Shown piece by piece: positions 1 to 10,742 of a stretch of 64,000 bases of DNA. Position 1 is the first letter of the stretch. The number at the start of each line of letters is the position of its first letter. The stretch is from Embleya scabrispora DSM 41855 (GTDB lineage Bacteria > Actinomycetota > Actinomycetes > Streptomycetales > Streptomycetaceae): positions 22,388 through 86,387 of the forward strand of contig NZ_KB889685.1 of the NCBI RefSeq assembly GCF_000372745.1, written 5' to 3'. The notes beneath the pieces are model-generated. The model worked only from the letters and a program-made list of their open reading frames with translations. It made no database searches and was not told the origin of the DNA. A program made the translations under genes and the position numbers.

Positions 1-725
1 ATCACCAGTCCCGCGCCGACACCGCCGGACACCTTGAGGTAGGCCATCTCCGTGCAGCCCACGCCCGCGCCCCATACGAGTTCGCCCAGCGCGCCGAGGT
101 TGGCGTCGTTGTCCACCAGGACCGGCAGGCCCAGCCGAGCCTGCATCGCCTCGCGCGGGTGGCAGCCCACCCAGCCCGGCAGGATCGTGGTCGAGCCGAG
201 CGCGCCGGTGTCGATGTCGATCGGGCCGGGCACGCCGAGCCCGACGCCGGTGACCTCGCCCCGGACCGCGCCGGCGCGCTCCAGCAGCACGCCCAGCAGG
301 CGATCCGCGAGCGCGAAGCCCTCGTCGGCGGAGGAGTCGACGTCGATCGGGACGTGCTCCTCGGCGAGCACCCGGTGCGCGAAGTCACCGATCGCCACGC
401 GCAGGTGGCGGTGGCCGAAGTCGATGCCGACGACCACGCCCGAGGCGCGGCTGAGCGAGACGTTGCGGGCCCGCCTGCCGCCGGAGGATGTGGGGGTCAC
501 CTCGACCATGTCGAGGGCCTTCAACTCCCGTACGATGTTCGACACCGTCGCGGCGGACAGCCCGGTACTCCTGGCGATCTCGGCCTGGGTGAGCGCCCCC
601 GCCATGCGCACCGCGTGCAGGACCCGATCGAGGTTGGCCCGGTGCAGCGAGGACTGGGACCCGGACGAATGCGACCCTGACGGCTGGGCCTTGGAAAAAT
701 GGGCCCCCGTTATGCCGTCGGACAT
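1..725 (-). CDS. ROK-family transcriptional repressor (C-terminus outside window)
   Basis: Sugar-responsive repressor of the ROK family. About 241 residues are visible; the rest lies beyond base 1. A Ser/Gly-rich leader of about 26 residues precedes a winged helix-turn-helix (about 30-80, with TQAEIARSTGLSAATVSNIV), then the glucokinase-like fold begins (GVVVGIDFG near 96) and includes the family motif DNDANLGALGE. The zinc-binding CXCGXXGC region would fall outside the window. ATG at 725 starts the open frame. ROK repressors usually control sugar uptake or catabolism next door, but the target cannot be seen here. The family is secure; the effector is unknown. Confidence 0.9.
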   Translation of the reverse strand, partial: MSDGITGAHFSKAQPSGSHSSGSQSSLHRANLDRVLHAVRMAGALTQAEIARSTGLSAATVSNIVRELKALDMVEVTPTSSGGRRARNVSLSRASGVVVGIDFGHRHLRVAIGDFAHRVLAEEHVPIDVDSSADEGFALADRLLGVLLERAGAVRGEVTGVGLGVPGPIDIDTGALGSTTILPGWVGCHPREAMQARLGLPVLVDNDANLGALGELVWGAGVGCTEMAYLKVSGGVGAGLV

Positions 726-975
726 CTGCGATCCCCTCGCCCCGGTGCATCTGACGCACTTGATGTGTGCAAGTCCTGAACTCTATTGCGCCCTCCGTAT
801 GGGCAGAAGAGTCAAATCTGAACGCAGGCGTCATGATCGGGCCTCTATTCACCACCGCCGGACCGGCGGACGCATGAAACGTTACAAATACACCTTTCGC
901 CCCGCGTCGCGGCCGCGCATCCGGCGGCCGTGGCCGATCGCGCGGTTGCGACCGCTGCCCGCGACGTAGCGCACG

Positions 976-1443
976 TCACAGTCGGGGCTCCCAGCGTTCG
1001 CCCCCGAGGGCCTCCTCGACCAGCCGAACCGCACGCTCGGTGGCCGCGGCGCGCGAGCCCTCGTACTCGTACATGCGCAGCGCCGCCTCCACCGCCTGCA
1101 CGGGCACCCGCTCGGCAAGCTCGACGCGCGCGGTGCCGTAGCCGTGTCGGGCGGCAGCGAGCGCGGCGGCGACGTGCTGGCGGGCCATCCGGGCCAGGAT
1201 CAACGGGTGTTTGCGCAGTACGTCGTGGCTTCGATAGCCCGGTGGGCACAGGTCGAACAACCAGGCAACGGCCGTGTCCTCCCAGCCCGCGACGCCGGGC
1301 GGCCGAACGCCTCTCGGCCATCCGGTCGGGGCGATTCCGTCCCTGCCTCGGGGCTTGGGTTCGGCCCCGTTCCCGGCCGTGGCACGCGTGAAGCGACCCG
1401 GCTGCTCCCAAGCCGGGGTGTCGCGATCGCCATTGCCGTACAT
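976..1443 (-). CDS. conserved actinobacterial protein of unknown function
   Basis: A 155-residue soluble protein with no signal peptide or membrane helix. The first 50 residues are Gly/Pro/Arg-rich; the body (from about 52, WEDTAVAWLFDLCPPGYR) is helical and resembles a protein I recall as common in Streptomyces genomes, with a C-terminal stretch VRLVEEALGGE. ATG at 1443 is chosen because homologous-looking sequence begins only after it; no strong ribosome binding site is visible and another start upstream is possible. It lies divergent from the asparaginase gene. No function can be assigned. Confidence 0.65.
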   Translation of the reverse strand: MYGNGDRDTPAWEQPGRFTRATAGNGAEPKPRGRDGIAPTGWPRGVRPPGVAGWEDTAVAWLFDLCPPGYRSHDVLRKHPLILARMARQHVAAALAAARHGYGTARVELAERVPVQAVEAALRMYEYEGSRAAATERAVRLVEEALGGERWEPRL

Positions 1444-1608
1444 ATGTTCGATTATGCGCGGTGGCCGACCGGGAATGCACACGTGGATCATGGAGGGGGA
1501 TATCCCGCACTCGCGTTCGACCCCGGCGTCGTCGCACCCGCGCCCGCCGTACCTCCGCTCCACCCTTCGCTCACTTTGTTCGACTCGCGTATGACTCCAG
1601 GAGGACCC

Positions 1609-2607
1609 GTGATCCAGGTCGACAGCGCCGGCGACGAGGCCGCATTCGCCCACATACCGCTGGTCGGCGTGTGGCGAAACGGCTTCCTGGAGTCGATCCA
1701 CCACGGCACGGCCGTACTCACCGGCACCGACGGCTCGGTGGTCGAAGGACACGGGGCGGTGGACGCGCCGATGTTCCCGCGCTCGGCCAACAAGCCGTTC
1801 CAGGGACTGGCGATGGTGCGCAACGGGCTGGACCTGGAGGGCGAGTTGCTCGCACTCGCCTGCGCCAGCCACTCCGGCGAGACGTTCCACCTGGAGGGGG
1901 CCCGACGAATCCTGGCCCGCGCCGGGTTGCCGGAGAGCGCGCTGCGCTGCGTACCGGACCTGCCCCTGGGCACGGCGCAGCGCGACGCGTGGCTGGCGAC
2001 CGGCAAGGGCCCCGAGCGGATCGCGATGAACTGCTCGGGCAAGCACGCCGCGATGCTGCTCACCTGCGTGCACAACGGCTGGTCGACCGAGGACTACCTG
2101 GCGCCGGAGCACCCGTTGCAGCGGGCCGTCCGCCAGGCGGTCGAGGACATCGCCGGCGAACCGGTCGCGGCCGTCGGCGTGGACGGGTGCGGGGCGCCGC
2201 TGTTCGCCATCTCGCTCGCGGGCCTGGCCCGGTCCTTCGGCCGCTTCGCGGGGGCCGCCGAGGGCACCGGCGAGCGGCGGATCGCGGACGCGATGCGCGC
2301 CCACCCGGAGTGGGTCGCGGGCACCGGTCGCGACGTGACGAGGCTGATGCGGGCCGTCCCGGGCCTGCTCGCCAAGGATGGCGCGGAGGCGGTGTACGCG
2401 GTGGGCCTGCCGGACGGGCGTGGCGCCGCGGTCAAGATCGCGGACGGGGCGACGCGGGCCCACATCGTCGCCATGGCGGCGCTGCTGCGGCGCATGGGCG
2501 TGGACGAGCAGAGCCTCGCCCCGTTCGCCCACGCACCCGTGTACGGCGCCGGCGAGGTGGTCGGCGCCATCCGCGCGTTCCCCCTTTTGAGTGAACCAGC
2601 GCGCTAA
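1609..2607 (+). CDS. type II (AnsA-like) L-asparaginase
   Basis: Predicted to hydrolyse L-asparagine to aspartate and ammonia in the cytoplasm. The 332-residue protein matches the actinobacterial Asparaginase_II family (PF06089 type): a VGVWRNGFLESIHHG opening, RSANKPFQ near 60, CASHSGE, and NCSGKHAAMLLTC in the middle. No signal peptide is present. GTG at 1609 is preferred over upstream in-frame starts because AGGAGG (1599-1604) lies four bases before it. The gene stands alone and is followed 38 bases later by a strong hairpin. The family is confident; the substrate preference (Asn versus Gln) is inferred. Confidence 0.85.
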   Translation: MIQVDSAGDEAAFAHIPLVGVWRNGFLESIHHGTAVLTGTDGSVVEGHGAVDAPMFPRSANKPFQGLAMVRNGLDLEGELLALACASHSGETFHLEGARRILARAGLPESALRCVPDLPLGTAQRDAWLATGKGPERIAMNCSGKHAAMLLTCVHNGWSTEDYLAPEHPLQRAVRQAVEDIAGEPVAAVGVDGCGAPLFAISLAGLARSFGRFAGAAEGTGERRIADAMRAHPEWVAGTGRDVTRLMRAVPGLLAKDGAEAVYAVGLPDGRGAAVKIADGATRAHIVAMAALLRRMGVDEQSLAPFAHAPVYGAGEVVGAIRAFPLLSEPAR

Positions 2608-2645
2608 CCCTGTCGCCCACATGGGCCGAGCGCAAAACTGACCCT

Positions 2646-2673
2646 GCGGCCGGTTGGGAAGCCAACCGGCCGC
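2646..2673 (+). terminator. rho-independent-type hairpin after the asparaginase gene
   Basis: Perfect 12-bp inverted repeat GCGGCCGGTTGG / CCAACCGGCCGC around a four-base loop (GAAG), 38 bases after the asparaginase stop. There is no T-run, as is common for high-GC actinomycete terminators. Confidence 0.75.
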
Positions 2674-2880
2674 GCCAATCGCCCGCGCATGCACGAGGAC
2701 GCCGCCCGCAGGTGCGAATGCGGGCACATCGCCCGCGGACGCAGGTGCAGGCGCAGACACCCGCAGAGGCACGCGTCGGCCGTTCAACTCTCCGAGCGGC
2801 GTGCGAGCGCCCGGCCGGAAGAACCTCCAGCCGGCCTGTCCCCAACCCGTGTCGAGAACTTGACCGCGCACGCAACAGAA

Positions 2881-2915
2881 CACCGGGCCGGGCCCCGAAG
2901 GAACCCGACCCGGTG
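2881..2915 (-). terminator. hairpin terminator of aconitase gene
   Basis: Inverted repeat CACCGGGCCGGG / CCCGACCCGGTG, 12 bp with one mismatch and an 11-base loop, placed 18 bases past the aconitase stop codon on the minus strand. Confidence 0.65.
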
Positions 2916-2933
2916 CGTCGATGCGTGCGACGG

Positions 2934-5651
<2,718 letters not shown>

Positions 5652-6004
5652 GACGGTCTCCCTTGATCTTGTGCGTTTCTCCCGCATCCTGCCGACACCC
5701 ACTCGACGTACGCCAAGCAAGGTGACCCTAACCAGGGATGCCGGGGTCTGCGCCCCGCAGATATCTTGATGTCAAGACAAGTCTAGTCTAGGCCCCGACT
5801 CGTCCGTGCGGGTACCCGCCACACACGGGCCGACCCGTCGGTCGGGGATTCCTCCGAGCGATCTCCCCCACACGCGGGCGTGCGCCCCTAACATGCGGGA
5901 CAGCGAGTCGGGCACGACCCACCGAGTGGGTCCGGCACGTGGCCCAGAGCAGGCGCTCGGAATACGAGCGCGTCGGGTGGGCCGGCGACGAGGGGGATGA
6001 CGCC
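5652..6004. other. divergent promoter interval of acnA and the Gfo/Idh gene
   Basis: 353 gene-free bases between divergent starts. The only clear structure is the TCTTGA-TG-TCAAGA palindrome (5764-5777) followed at once by the short direct repeat GTCTAGTCTAG (5781-5791). The remaining 200 bases toward 6004 show no gene or repeat that I can support. Confidence 0.6.
5764..5777. promoter_or_regulatory. candidate operator upstream of aconitase
   Basis: Six-base arms TCTTGA and TCAAGA separated by TG, in a locally AT-richer patch about 110 bases upstream of the acnA GTG. Its position fits a repressor site controlling acnA. The cognate protein is not identifiable from the window. Confidence 0.45.
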
Positions 6005-7030
6005 ATGAAGCGGATCCGGATCGGCGTATTGGGCGCGGCTCGCATCGCGCCGGCCGCGCTGGTCAAGCCCGCACGGCTGATTCCGGAGGTACAGGTCGCC
6101 GCGATCGCCGCCCGCGACGCGGCCCGTGCGGACGCCTTCGCTCGGCGCCAGGGCATCCCGCGCGTGCACGCGGACTACGCCGCTCTGATCGAGGATCCGG
6201 AGTTGGACGCGGTGTACATCCCGCTGCCCAACGGGCTGCACGCGCACTGGACGATCCGAGCGCTGGAAGCCGGCAAGCACGTGTTGTGCGAGAAGCCGAT
6301 GGCGGCCAACGAGGCCGAGGCGCAGGAGATCGCGGACGCCGCAGCACGCGCGGGTCTGATCGCGATGGAGGCGTTCCACTACCGGTATCACCCGCTCGCG
6401 AGCCGCATGCGCGAGATTTTGGACGACGGCGAGTTGGGCGAGATCCGCCGCATCACCACGTCGATGTGCTTCCCGTTGCCGCTGCTCGGCGACATCCGCT
6501 ACCGCTACGACCTCGCGGGCGGGGCGCTGATGGACGGTGGCTGCTACGCCGTACACCTGATGCGACTGCTCGCAGGCGACGACGCGACCGACCCGATCGA
6601 GGTACTGGACGCGCATGCCCTGACGATCCGCAAGGACCGGCGGGTGGATCGTGCGATGTCGGCCCGCCTGCGGCTGCCGGGCGGTGCGACGGGCACCGTG
6701 CACGCGTCGATGTTGTCCCGACGCGTGCTGGACATGCACGCGCACGTCGTGGGCACCCGGGGCGAGATGCGCGTGCTGAACTACCTGATGCCGCACCTGC
6801 CACACCGGTTCACCGTGCACACGGGCAGGCTCAGGCGGCGCGAACACCTGGGCGAGGCGGCGCGGACGCCGACGTACCGCCTGCAGTTGCAGGCCTTCGC
6901 GGACGCGATCCGGCTCGGCGAGGCGACGCTGACGCCCGCGCTCGACGCGGTGCCGACGCTGCACGTCATGGACGCGATCTACCGCGCGGCGGGACTGCCG
7001 CTGCGCGGACAGGCCCCGGCCACTCGGTGA
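6005..7030 (+). CDS. Gfo/Idh/MocA-family NAD(P)-dependent oxidoreductase
   Basis: Predicted sugar- or inositol-type dehydrogenase of 341 residues. The N-terminal Rossmann fold (IRIGVLGAARIAP at 3-15) binds NAD(P); the catalytic-lysine motif CEKPMAANE is near 96-104, and the C-terminal GFO/IDH/MocA domain has GGALMDGGCYAVH. ATG at 6005 is chosen over an in-frame start 66 bases upstream because GAGGGGG lies just before it and homology starts there. It stands alone, divergent from acnA. The substrate cannot be predicted from sequence. Confidence 0.88.
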   Translation: MKRIRIGVLGAARIAPAALVKPARLIPEVQVAAIAARDAARADAFARRQGIPRVHADYAALIEDPELDAVYIPLPNGLHAHWTIRALEAGKHVLCEKPMAANEAEAQEIADAAARAGLIAMEAFHYRYHPLASRMREILDDGELGEIRRITTSMCFPLPLLGDIRYRYDLAGGALMDGGCYAVHLMRLLAGDDATDPIEVLDAHALTIRKDRRVDRAMSARLRLPGGATGTVHASMLSRRVLDMHAHVVGTRGEMRVLNYLMPHLPHRFTVHTGRLRRREHLGEAARTPTYRLQLQAFADAIRLGEATLTPALDAVPTLHVMDAIYRAAGLPLRGQAPATR

Positions 7031-7123
7031 GGGCGGAGGGCGAGGAGAGCCGGGCGCGAGTACGCAATCGATGCCTGAAACACCCGCGTTACCCGACTCT
7101 TCCGAAGCCTTCGTCTCGCTCGC

Positions 7124-7498
7124 TCAGCGCATGATGTAGTGCAGGATCACGTCGTGGACGTGGCGGCCCTTGTCGTCGCTGCGGAACTCCACGCTGTAGG
7201 TCTGCGTGCCGACGTGGATCGCTATTTCGCTGGAACTCAGGTACGAGCCGGTGAAGCTCTTGTTGGAGACCATGCTCACGCTGCTGATCTTCGAATAGGG
7301 CAAGGAGGTGATCGCGATCTTCTTGCCGACGAAACTGTTGTCCTGGATGATCGCGCGGCGGTCGGTCAGCCCGATGAACCCGGTGCCGACGCCCTTGGCG
7401 TCGTAGACGGCGATGATCTGCTCGCCCGGCAGCAGCCCGCTCTGGATCTTCTCCAACTGCTCACGCTTGTCGAAGACGACGTTTTCCGCCCCGCTCAT
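7124..7498 (-). CDS. small PH-like domain protein
   Basis: A 124-residue cytoplasmic protein that is almost entirely one bacterial pleckstrin-homology-like domain: LLPGEQIIAVYDAKG, GFIGLTDRRAIIQD, LPYSKISSVSM and SEIAIHVGTQTYSVEF, the strand pattern of bPH/YokE-type domains. GGAGGAG six bases before ATG 7498 sets the start; an in-frame ATG ten codons upstream lacks this. The function of stand-alone PH proteins in actinomycetes is not established. It is convergent with the Gfo/Idh gene and lies 49 bases downstream of the Cds1-like gene, possibly co-transcribed with it. Confidence 0.8.
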   Translation of the reverse strand: MSGAENVVFDKREQLEKIQSGLLPGEQIIAVYDAKGVGTGFIGLTDRRAIIQDNSFVGKKIAITSLPYSKISSVSMVSNKSFTGSYLSSSEIAIHVGTQTYSVEFRSDDKGRHVHDVILHYIMR

Positions 7499-7547
7499 CC
7501 TGTGCTCCTCCTCGTTGACCTGCGGCACCCAGCCTAAGGCTGCTGGA

Positions 7548-8648
7548 TCAGCGCCATTCGCTCGTCGCGTGGAAGTGTCGCAACGTGTCTTCGTACGCGG
7601 CGAGATCCATGTTCTGCCGCGCGAGCCACTCGTCGGAGTAATACGAGTGCGCGTAGCGCCCCCCGCCGTCGCACAGCAGTGTCACCACCGAACCGGTCCG
7701 ACCCGCGGCGCGCATCTCGGCCACCAGACGCAGGGCGCCCCACAGATTGGTGCCGGTCGAGCCGCCGGCCTTGTGTCCGGTGCGCCGGTGCAGGTCACGC
7801 ATCGCGGCCACCGACGCGGCATCGGGGACCTTGATCATCCGGTCGACGATGTTCGGCATGAAACTTGCCTCGACCCGAGGCCGGCCGATGCCCTCGATCC
7901 GCGACGAACACGCCTCGGTATACGCCGGGTCGTGGGTGCGCCATCCGTCGAAGAAGGCGGAGTTCTCGGGGTCCACGACGCAGATCTTGGAGTGGTGTCG
8001 GCGGTAGCGGACGTAGCGGCCCATGGTCGCGCTCGTGCCGCCCGTCCCGGCGCCGACGACGATCCACTCGGGAATGGGGTGCCGCTCCTGCGACATCTGC
8101 TCGAACACCGACTCGGCGATGTTGTTGTTGCCCCGCCAGTCGGTGGCGCGCTCGGCGTAGGTGAACTGGTCCATGAAGTGCCCGCCGGTCTCCGTCGCGA
8201 GCGCACGCGAGACCTCGTACACCGTCGCGGCGTCCTGAACCAGGTGACATCGACCGCCGTGGAACTCGATCAGCTCGATCTTCTCGGGGCTGGTGGTGGC
8301 GGGCATGACCGCGACGAAGGGCAGGCCGATCTGGTTGGCGAAGTACGCCTCCGAGACGGCCGTCGAACCCGAGGACGCCTCGATCACGGTGGTGCCCTCC
8401 TCGATCCACCCGTTGCACAGGGCGTACAGGAAGAGCGAGCGCGCCAGGCGGTGTTTGAGCGAACCGGTCGGATGCGTCGACTCGTCCTTGAGGTAGAGGT
8501 CGATCCCCCACTCCGCGGGCAGCGGGTAGGCAAGCAGGTGAGTGTCGGCAGAACGGTTGGCGTCGGCGCTCACCTTGCGGATGGCCTCGTCCACCCAGTC
8601 GCGAGTCTTCGCGCTGAAACGGTCCACATCGCTGTCCACCGACGTCAC
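7548..8648 (-). CDS. PLP-dependent Cds1-like L-cysteine desulfhydrase / cysteine synthase family
   Basis: A fold-type II PLP enzyme of 366 residues. The Schiff-base lysine lies in [12 protein letters not shown], the substrate loop is [14 protein letters not shown], and the phosphate-binding glycine loop is GTGGTSAT. The closest family I recall is mycobacterial Cds1 (Rv3684), which releases sulfide, pyruvate and ammonia from cysteine; a cysteine synthase or CBS-like role is the alternative. GTG 8648 is chosen since GGGGAG lies five bases before it; the longer open frame upstream is not conserved-looking. The promoter region is shared with the divergent ECF sigma gene. Confidence 0.82.
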   Translation of the reverse strand: MTSVDSDVDRFSAKTRDWVDEAIRKVSADANRSADTHLLAYPLPAEWGIDLYLKDESTHPTGSLKHRLARSLFLYALCNGWIEEGTTVIEASSGSTAVSEAYFANQIGLPFVAVMPATTSPEKIELIEFHGGRCHLVQDAATVYEVSRALATETGGHFMDQFTYAERATDWRGNNNIAESVFEQMSQERHPIPEWIVVGAGTGGTSATMGRYVRYRRHHSKICVVDPENSAFFDGWRTHDPAYTEACSSRIEGIGRPRVEASFMPNIVDRMIKVPDAASVAAMRDLHRRTGHKAGGSTGTNLWGALRLVAEMRAAGRTGSVVTLLCDGGGRYAHSYYSDEWLARQNMDLAAYEDTLRHFHATSEWR

Positions 8649-8813
8649 GTCGACTCCCCTGGCTTGTTCGTATCCCCGTGCCGGGTTCCGGGTGGCGGGG
8701 CTGCGGAATCGATGGTGATCGACCCCGGCCCAGGCTACGGGCCGACGCGCGGATCCCTGGGTCAACCCCTCGAATGGCCCATGAACTGCGCATACGTATT
8801 CTCGGCCGGAAGT

Positions 8814-8843
8814 TGTGACGTGTCGGGGGGTCCGCCGCGTCTA
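8814..8843 (+). promoter_or_regulatory. candidate ECF-type promoter of the sigma-factor gene
   Basis: TGTGAC (8814-8819) and CGTCTA (8838-8843) are separated by 18 bases, 43 bases before the sigma-factor ATG. CGTC-type -10 elements are typical of ECF sigma promoters, so this may be autoregulatory. The assignment is by eye only. Confidence 0.4.
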
Positions 8844-8886
8844 TGGGGTGGGTACGCGCGAGGGCGCGTAGGGACGAGGAGGGTTT

Positions 8887-9396
8887 ATGGCGGGCTTCGA
8901 CGCTGAGCCGGCCGATTTCCTGGAGTTCGCCAACGCGTGCAGCGGTCGGCTGTTCCGGACGGCGTGGCTCCTGTGTGGCGATTGGCATCTCGCCGAGGAC
9001 CTCGTGCAAACGACGCTGGGCAAGTTGTACCGGGCCTGGAAGCGGGTCAGTCGGGCCGACAGCCCGGAGGCGTACGCGCGCACTGTGCTGACACGCACCT
9101 ACCTGTCCCACCGACGAAGGCTGAGCAGCACCGAGCAGCCCTATGCCGACCTGCCGGAGGGCTCCGGTCCCGAGGAGGACCAGGCGTTGCGGTTGACGCT
9201 CCTGAAGAGTCTGGCCGAACTGCCGCCCAAGGATCGGGCGGTGTTGGTCCTGCGGTACTGGGAGGACCTGAGCGTGGAGCAGACGGCGCGACAGATGGGC
9301 GTGTCCGAGGGTGCTGTGCGGAGCAGGTCGATGCGGGCGCTGGAGAAGTTGCGGGGCGTGCTCGGAAGCGAGTCCGGCTGGCTCTCCGCCGCCTGA
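8887..9396 (+). CDS. ECF sigma factor, SigE family
   Basis: An RNA polymerase sigma-70-like ECF factor of 169 residues. Region 2 spans about 10-75 (LFRTAWLLCGDWHLAEDLVQTTLGKLYRAW, then AYARTVLTRTYLSHRRR), followed by a short linker and region 4 (about 105-160) with the helix-turn-helix LSVEQTARQMGVSEGAVRSRS. The pattern is that of the actinobacterial SigE-family ECF group. GAGGAGGG lies three bases before ATG 8887. A membrane protein gene follows 98 bases later and may act as its anti-sigma or signalling partner, although no zinc anti-sigma motif is visible in it. Confidence 0.92.
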   Translation: MAGFDAEPADFLEFANACSGRLFRTAWLLCGDWHLAEDLVQTTLGKLYRAWKRVSRADSPEAYARTVLTRTYLSHRRRLSSTEQPYADLPEGSGPEEDQALRLTLLKSLAELPPKDRAVLVLRYWEDLSVEQTARQMGVSEGAVRSRSMRALEKLRGVLGSESGWLSAA

Positions 9397-9494
9397 GGGG
9401 TCACTGAGTACACCGCCGGCACGGCCGTACGGCTGGTGAGCAGTACGACCTGCGTTCACACGGATGGCACGGATGGCGAGGAGACAGTAGGTCC

Positions 9495-10559
9495 ATGGGG
9501 TCTGACGAAATGGAACTGGCGGCCGTGATGCGGACGTCGGCGTCGGGGCTGATCCCCCCGGCGGGATTGGTCTCGGGCGGTATCGCCAGAGGCAGACGGA
9601 TGAAGCTGGTACGGCGCGTCCAGGTGGGCGTGTCGACCGCGGCGGTGCTGGCCGTGGCGGGCACGACCCTGTTCGTCGCCTCGGACCGAACCGACGGCGG
9701 CCCCGGAGAGGTGGCGGGGCCGGCCGGCCCGACGGCGGTGGTGTCCACGCCGCCCACCACCCCGCTCGCGCCCAAGACTCGGCCGACATTGCCCGTCCCG
9801 TCCGGGATGGCGCCCGTGCTGCCGCCGCTGCTGTTGCATTCGCTTCTGCCGCTGCTACCGGGGGGTCTGGTACCCACCCAGATCACCGGGGTGGACCACA
9901 GCGATATGACGGCCACAGGCGTGTACAGCGCCGGTGCCACCGTGTCGTTGGTCTTGGAGGACTCCGCCGGGCCCACTCTGATCTCGGTGTCGGTGCAGCA
10001 GACCGCCGAGAGGGCTGACGAGGCAGGGTGTCCTCACCAGGAGGGCAGCACCAACGCCGCGTGCTCGGACTACAGGACTCCGGACGGCAGTCGGGTGGTG
10101 GAGCGGCAGGACTGGGTCTACCCCGCGGCGCCGGACACGCCGGAGAACCGTGCCGACGGCAAGGCCGGTCCTTCGGGACGAGGGCCCAAGGATTGGTCCG
10201 TTCGAGTGGTGCGTCGCGACGGTGTCGTAGTCACGATCGATGAGATCGCCTCCCGCGAGGAGAAGGGGGATATCGGCCGCGATACACCGCTCCTGCCGAT
10301 GGAGCGGCTGCGCTCGATGGCGATCGCCCCGGTCTGGCAGGTGTGGGTAACCGTGAACGCCAACGAAACGGCGGCGAAAACCCCACCCACCGTCAACTAC
10401 CAGTCCTCGTTTCGCCCGCAAAAGTACGACCTCCCGACATCAACGGCCGTGCCGTCAACGGCAACCCCCAGAGGAGCGGGGCCGGAGAACGGGACCGGGT
10501 CGATCCCTCGAACGGAAGTTCCCTCCAGGTCGATTCCCGAAAGCGGTCCGGAGTCCTGA
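9495..10559 (+). CDS. single-pass membrane protein downstream of ECF sigma factor
   Basis: A 354-residue protein with a short cytoplasmic N-terminus (1-40), one membrane helix (about 43-62, QVGVSTAAVLAVAGTTLFVA) and a 290-residue extracytoplasmic part rich in Pro/Thr/Ser near the helix and at the C-terminus. The topology resembles the tethered partners encoded after SigE-family sigma genes in streptomycetes. I recognise no catalytic motif or anti-sigma zinc motif. ATG 9495 lacks a close ribosome binding site (GAGGAG sits about 12 bases upstream). A role in controlling the sigma factor is inferred from position only. Confidence 0.7.
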   Translation: MGSDEMELAAVMRTSASGLIPPAGLVSGGIARGRRMKLVRRVQVGVSTAAVLAVAGTTLFVASDRTDGGPGEVAGPAGPTAVVSTPPTTPLAPKTRPTLPVPSGMAPVLPPLLLHSLLPLLPGGLVPTQITGVDHSDMTATGVYSAGATVSLVLEDSAGPTLISVSVQQTAERADEAGCPHQEGSTNAACSDYRTPDGSRVVERQDWVYPAAPDTPENRADGKAGPSGRGPKDWSVRVVRRDGVVVTIDEIASREEKGDIGRDTPLLPMERLRSMAIAPVWQVWVTVNANETAAKTPPTVNYQSSFRPQKYDLPTSTAVPSTATPRGAGPENGTGSIPRTEVPSRSIPESGPES

Positions 10560-10742
10560 GCATCTTTGGTGCCTGCCGGGCATGACTGGCCGTCGACCGG
10601 GCAGGCGCCGGGTGTCGAGCCCCCGGGCGCCTCTGACTCCCCCCTCACGCTCCGGGGGTTCGATGACGTCCCTGCTTCCTCGTCTGGGATCCTGAGGCGG
10701 GGTCCTGCCGACCCCGGGGAGACTTCGAGGGAGGCGGTCGCA

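Larger units (their letters stand above)
2608..2933. other. gene-free convergent interval
   Basis: Spacer of 326 bases between convergent asparaginase and aconitase genes. It contains the two terminator hairpins listed separately; between them (about 2680-2880) I see no coding frame, repeat or operator I can support. Confidence 0.6.

Noticed and set aside
855..869. CCGCCGG-A-CCGGCGG palindrome as a terminator or operator of the ROK gene
   Set aside because: With a one-base centre it cannot form a normal terminator loop, and GC-rich palindromes of this size arise often by chance at this composition.
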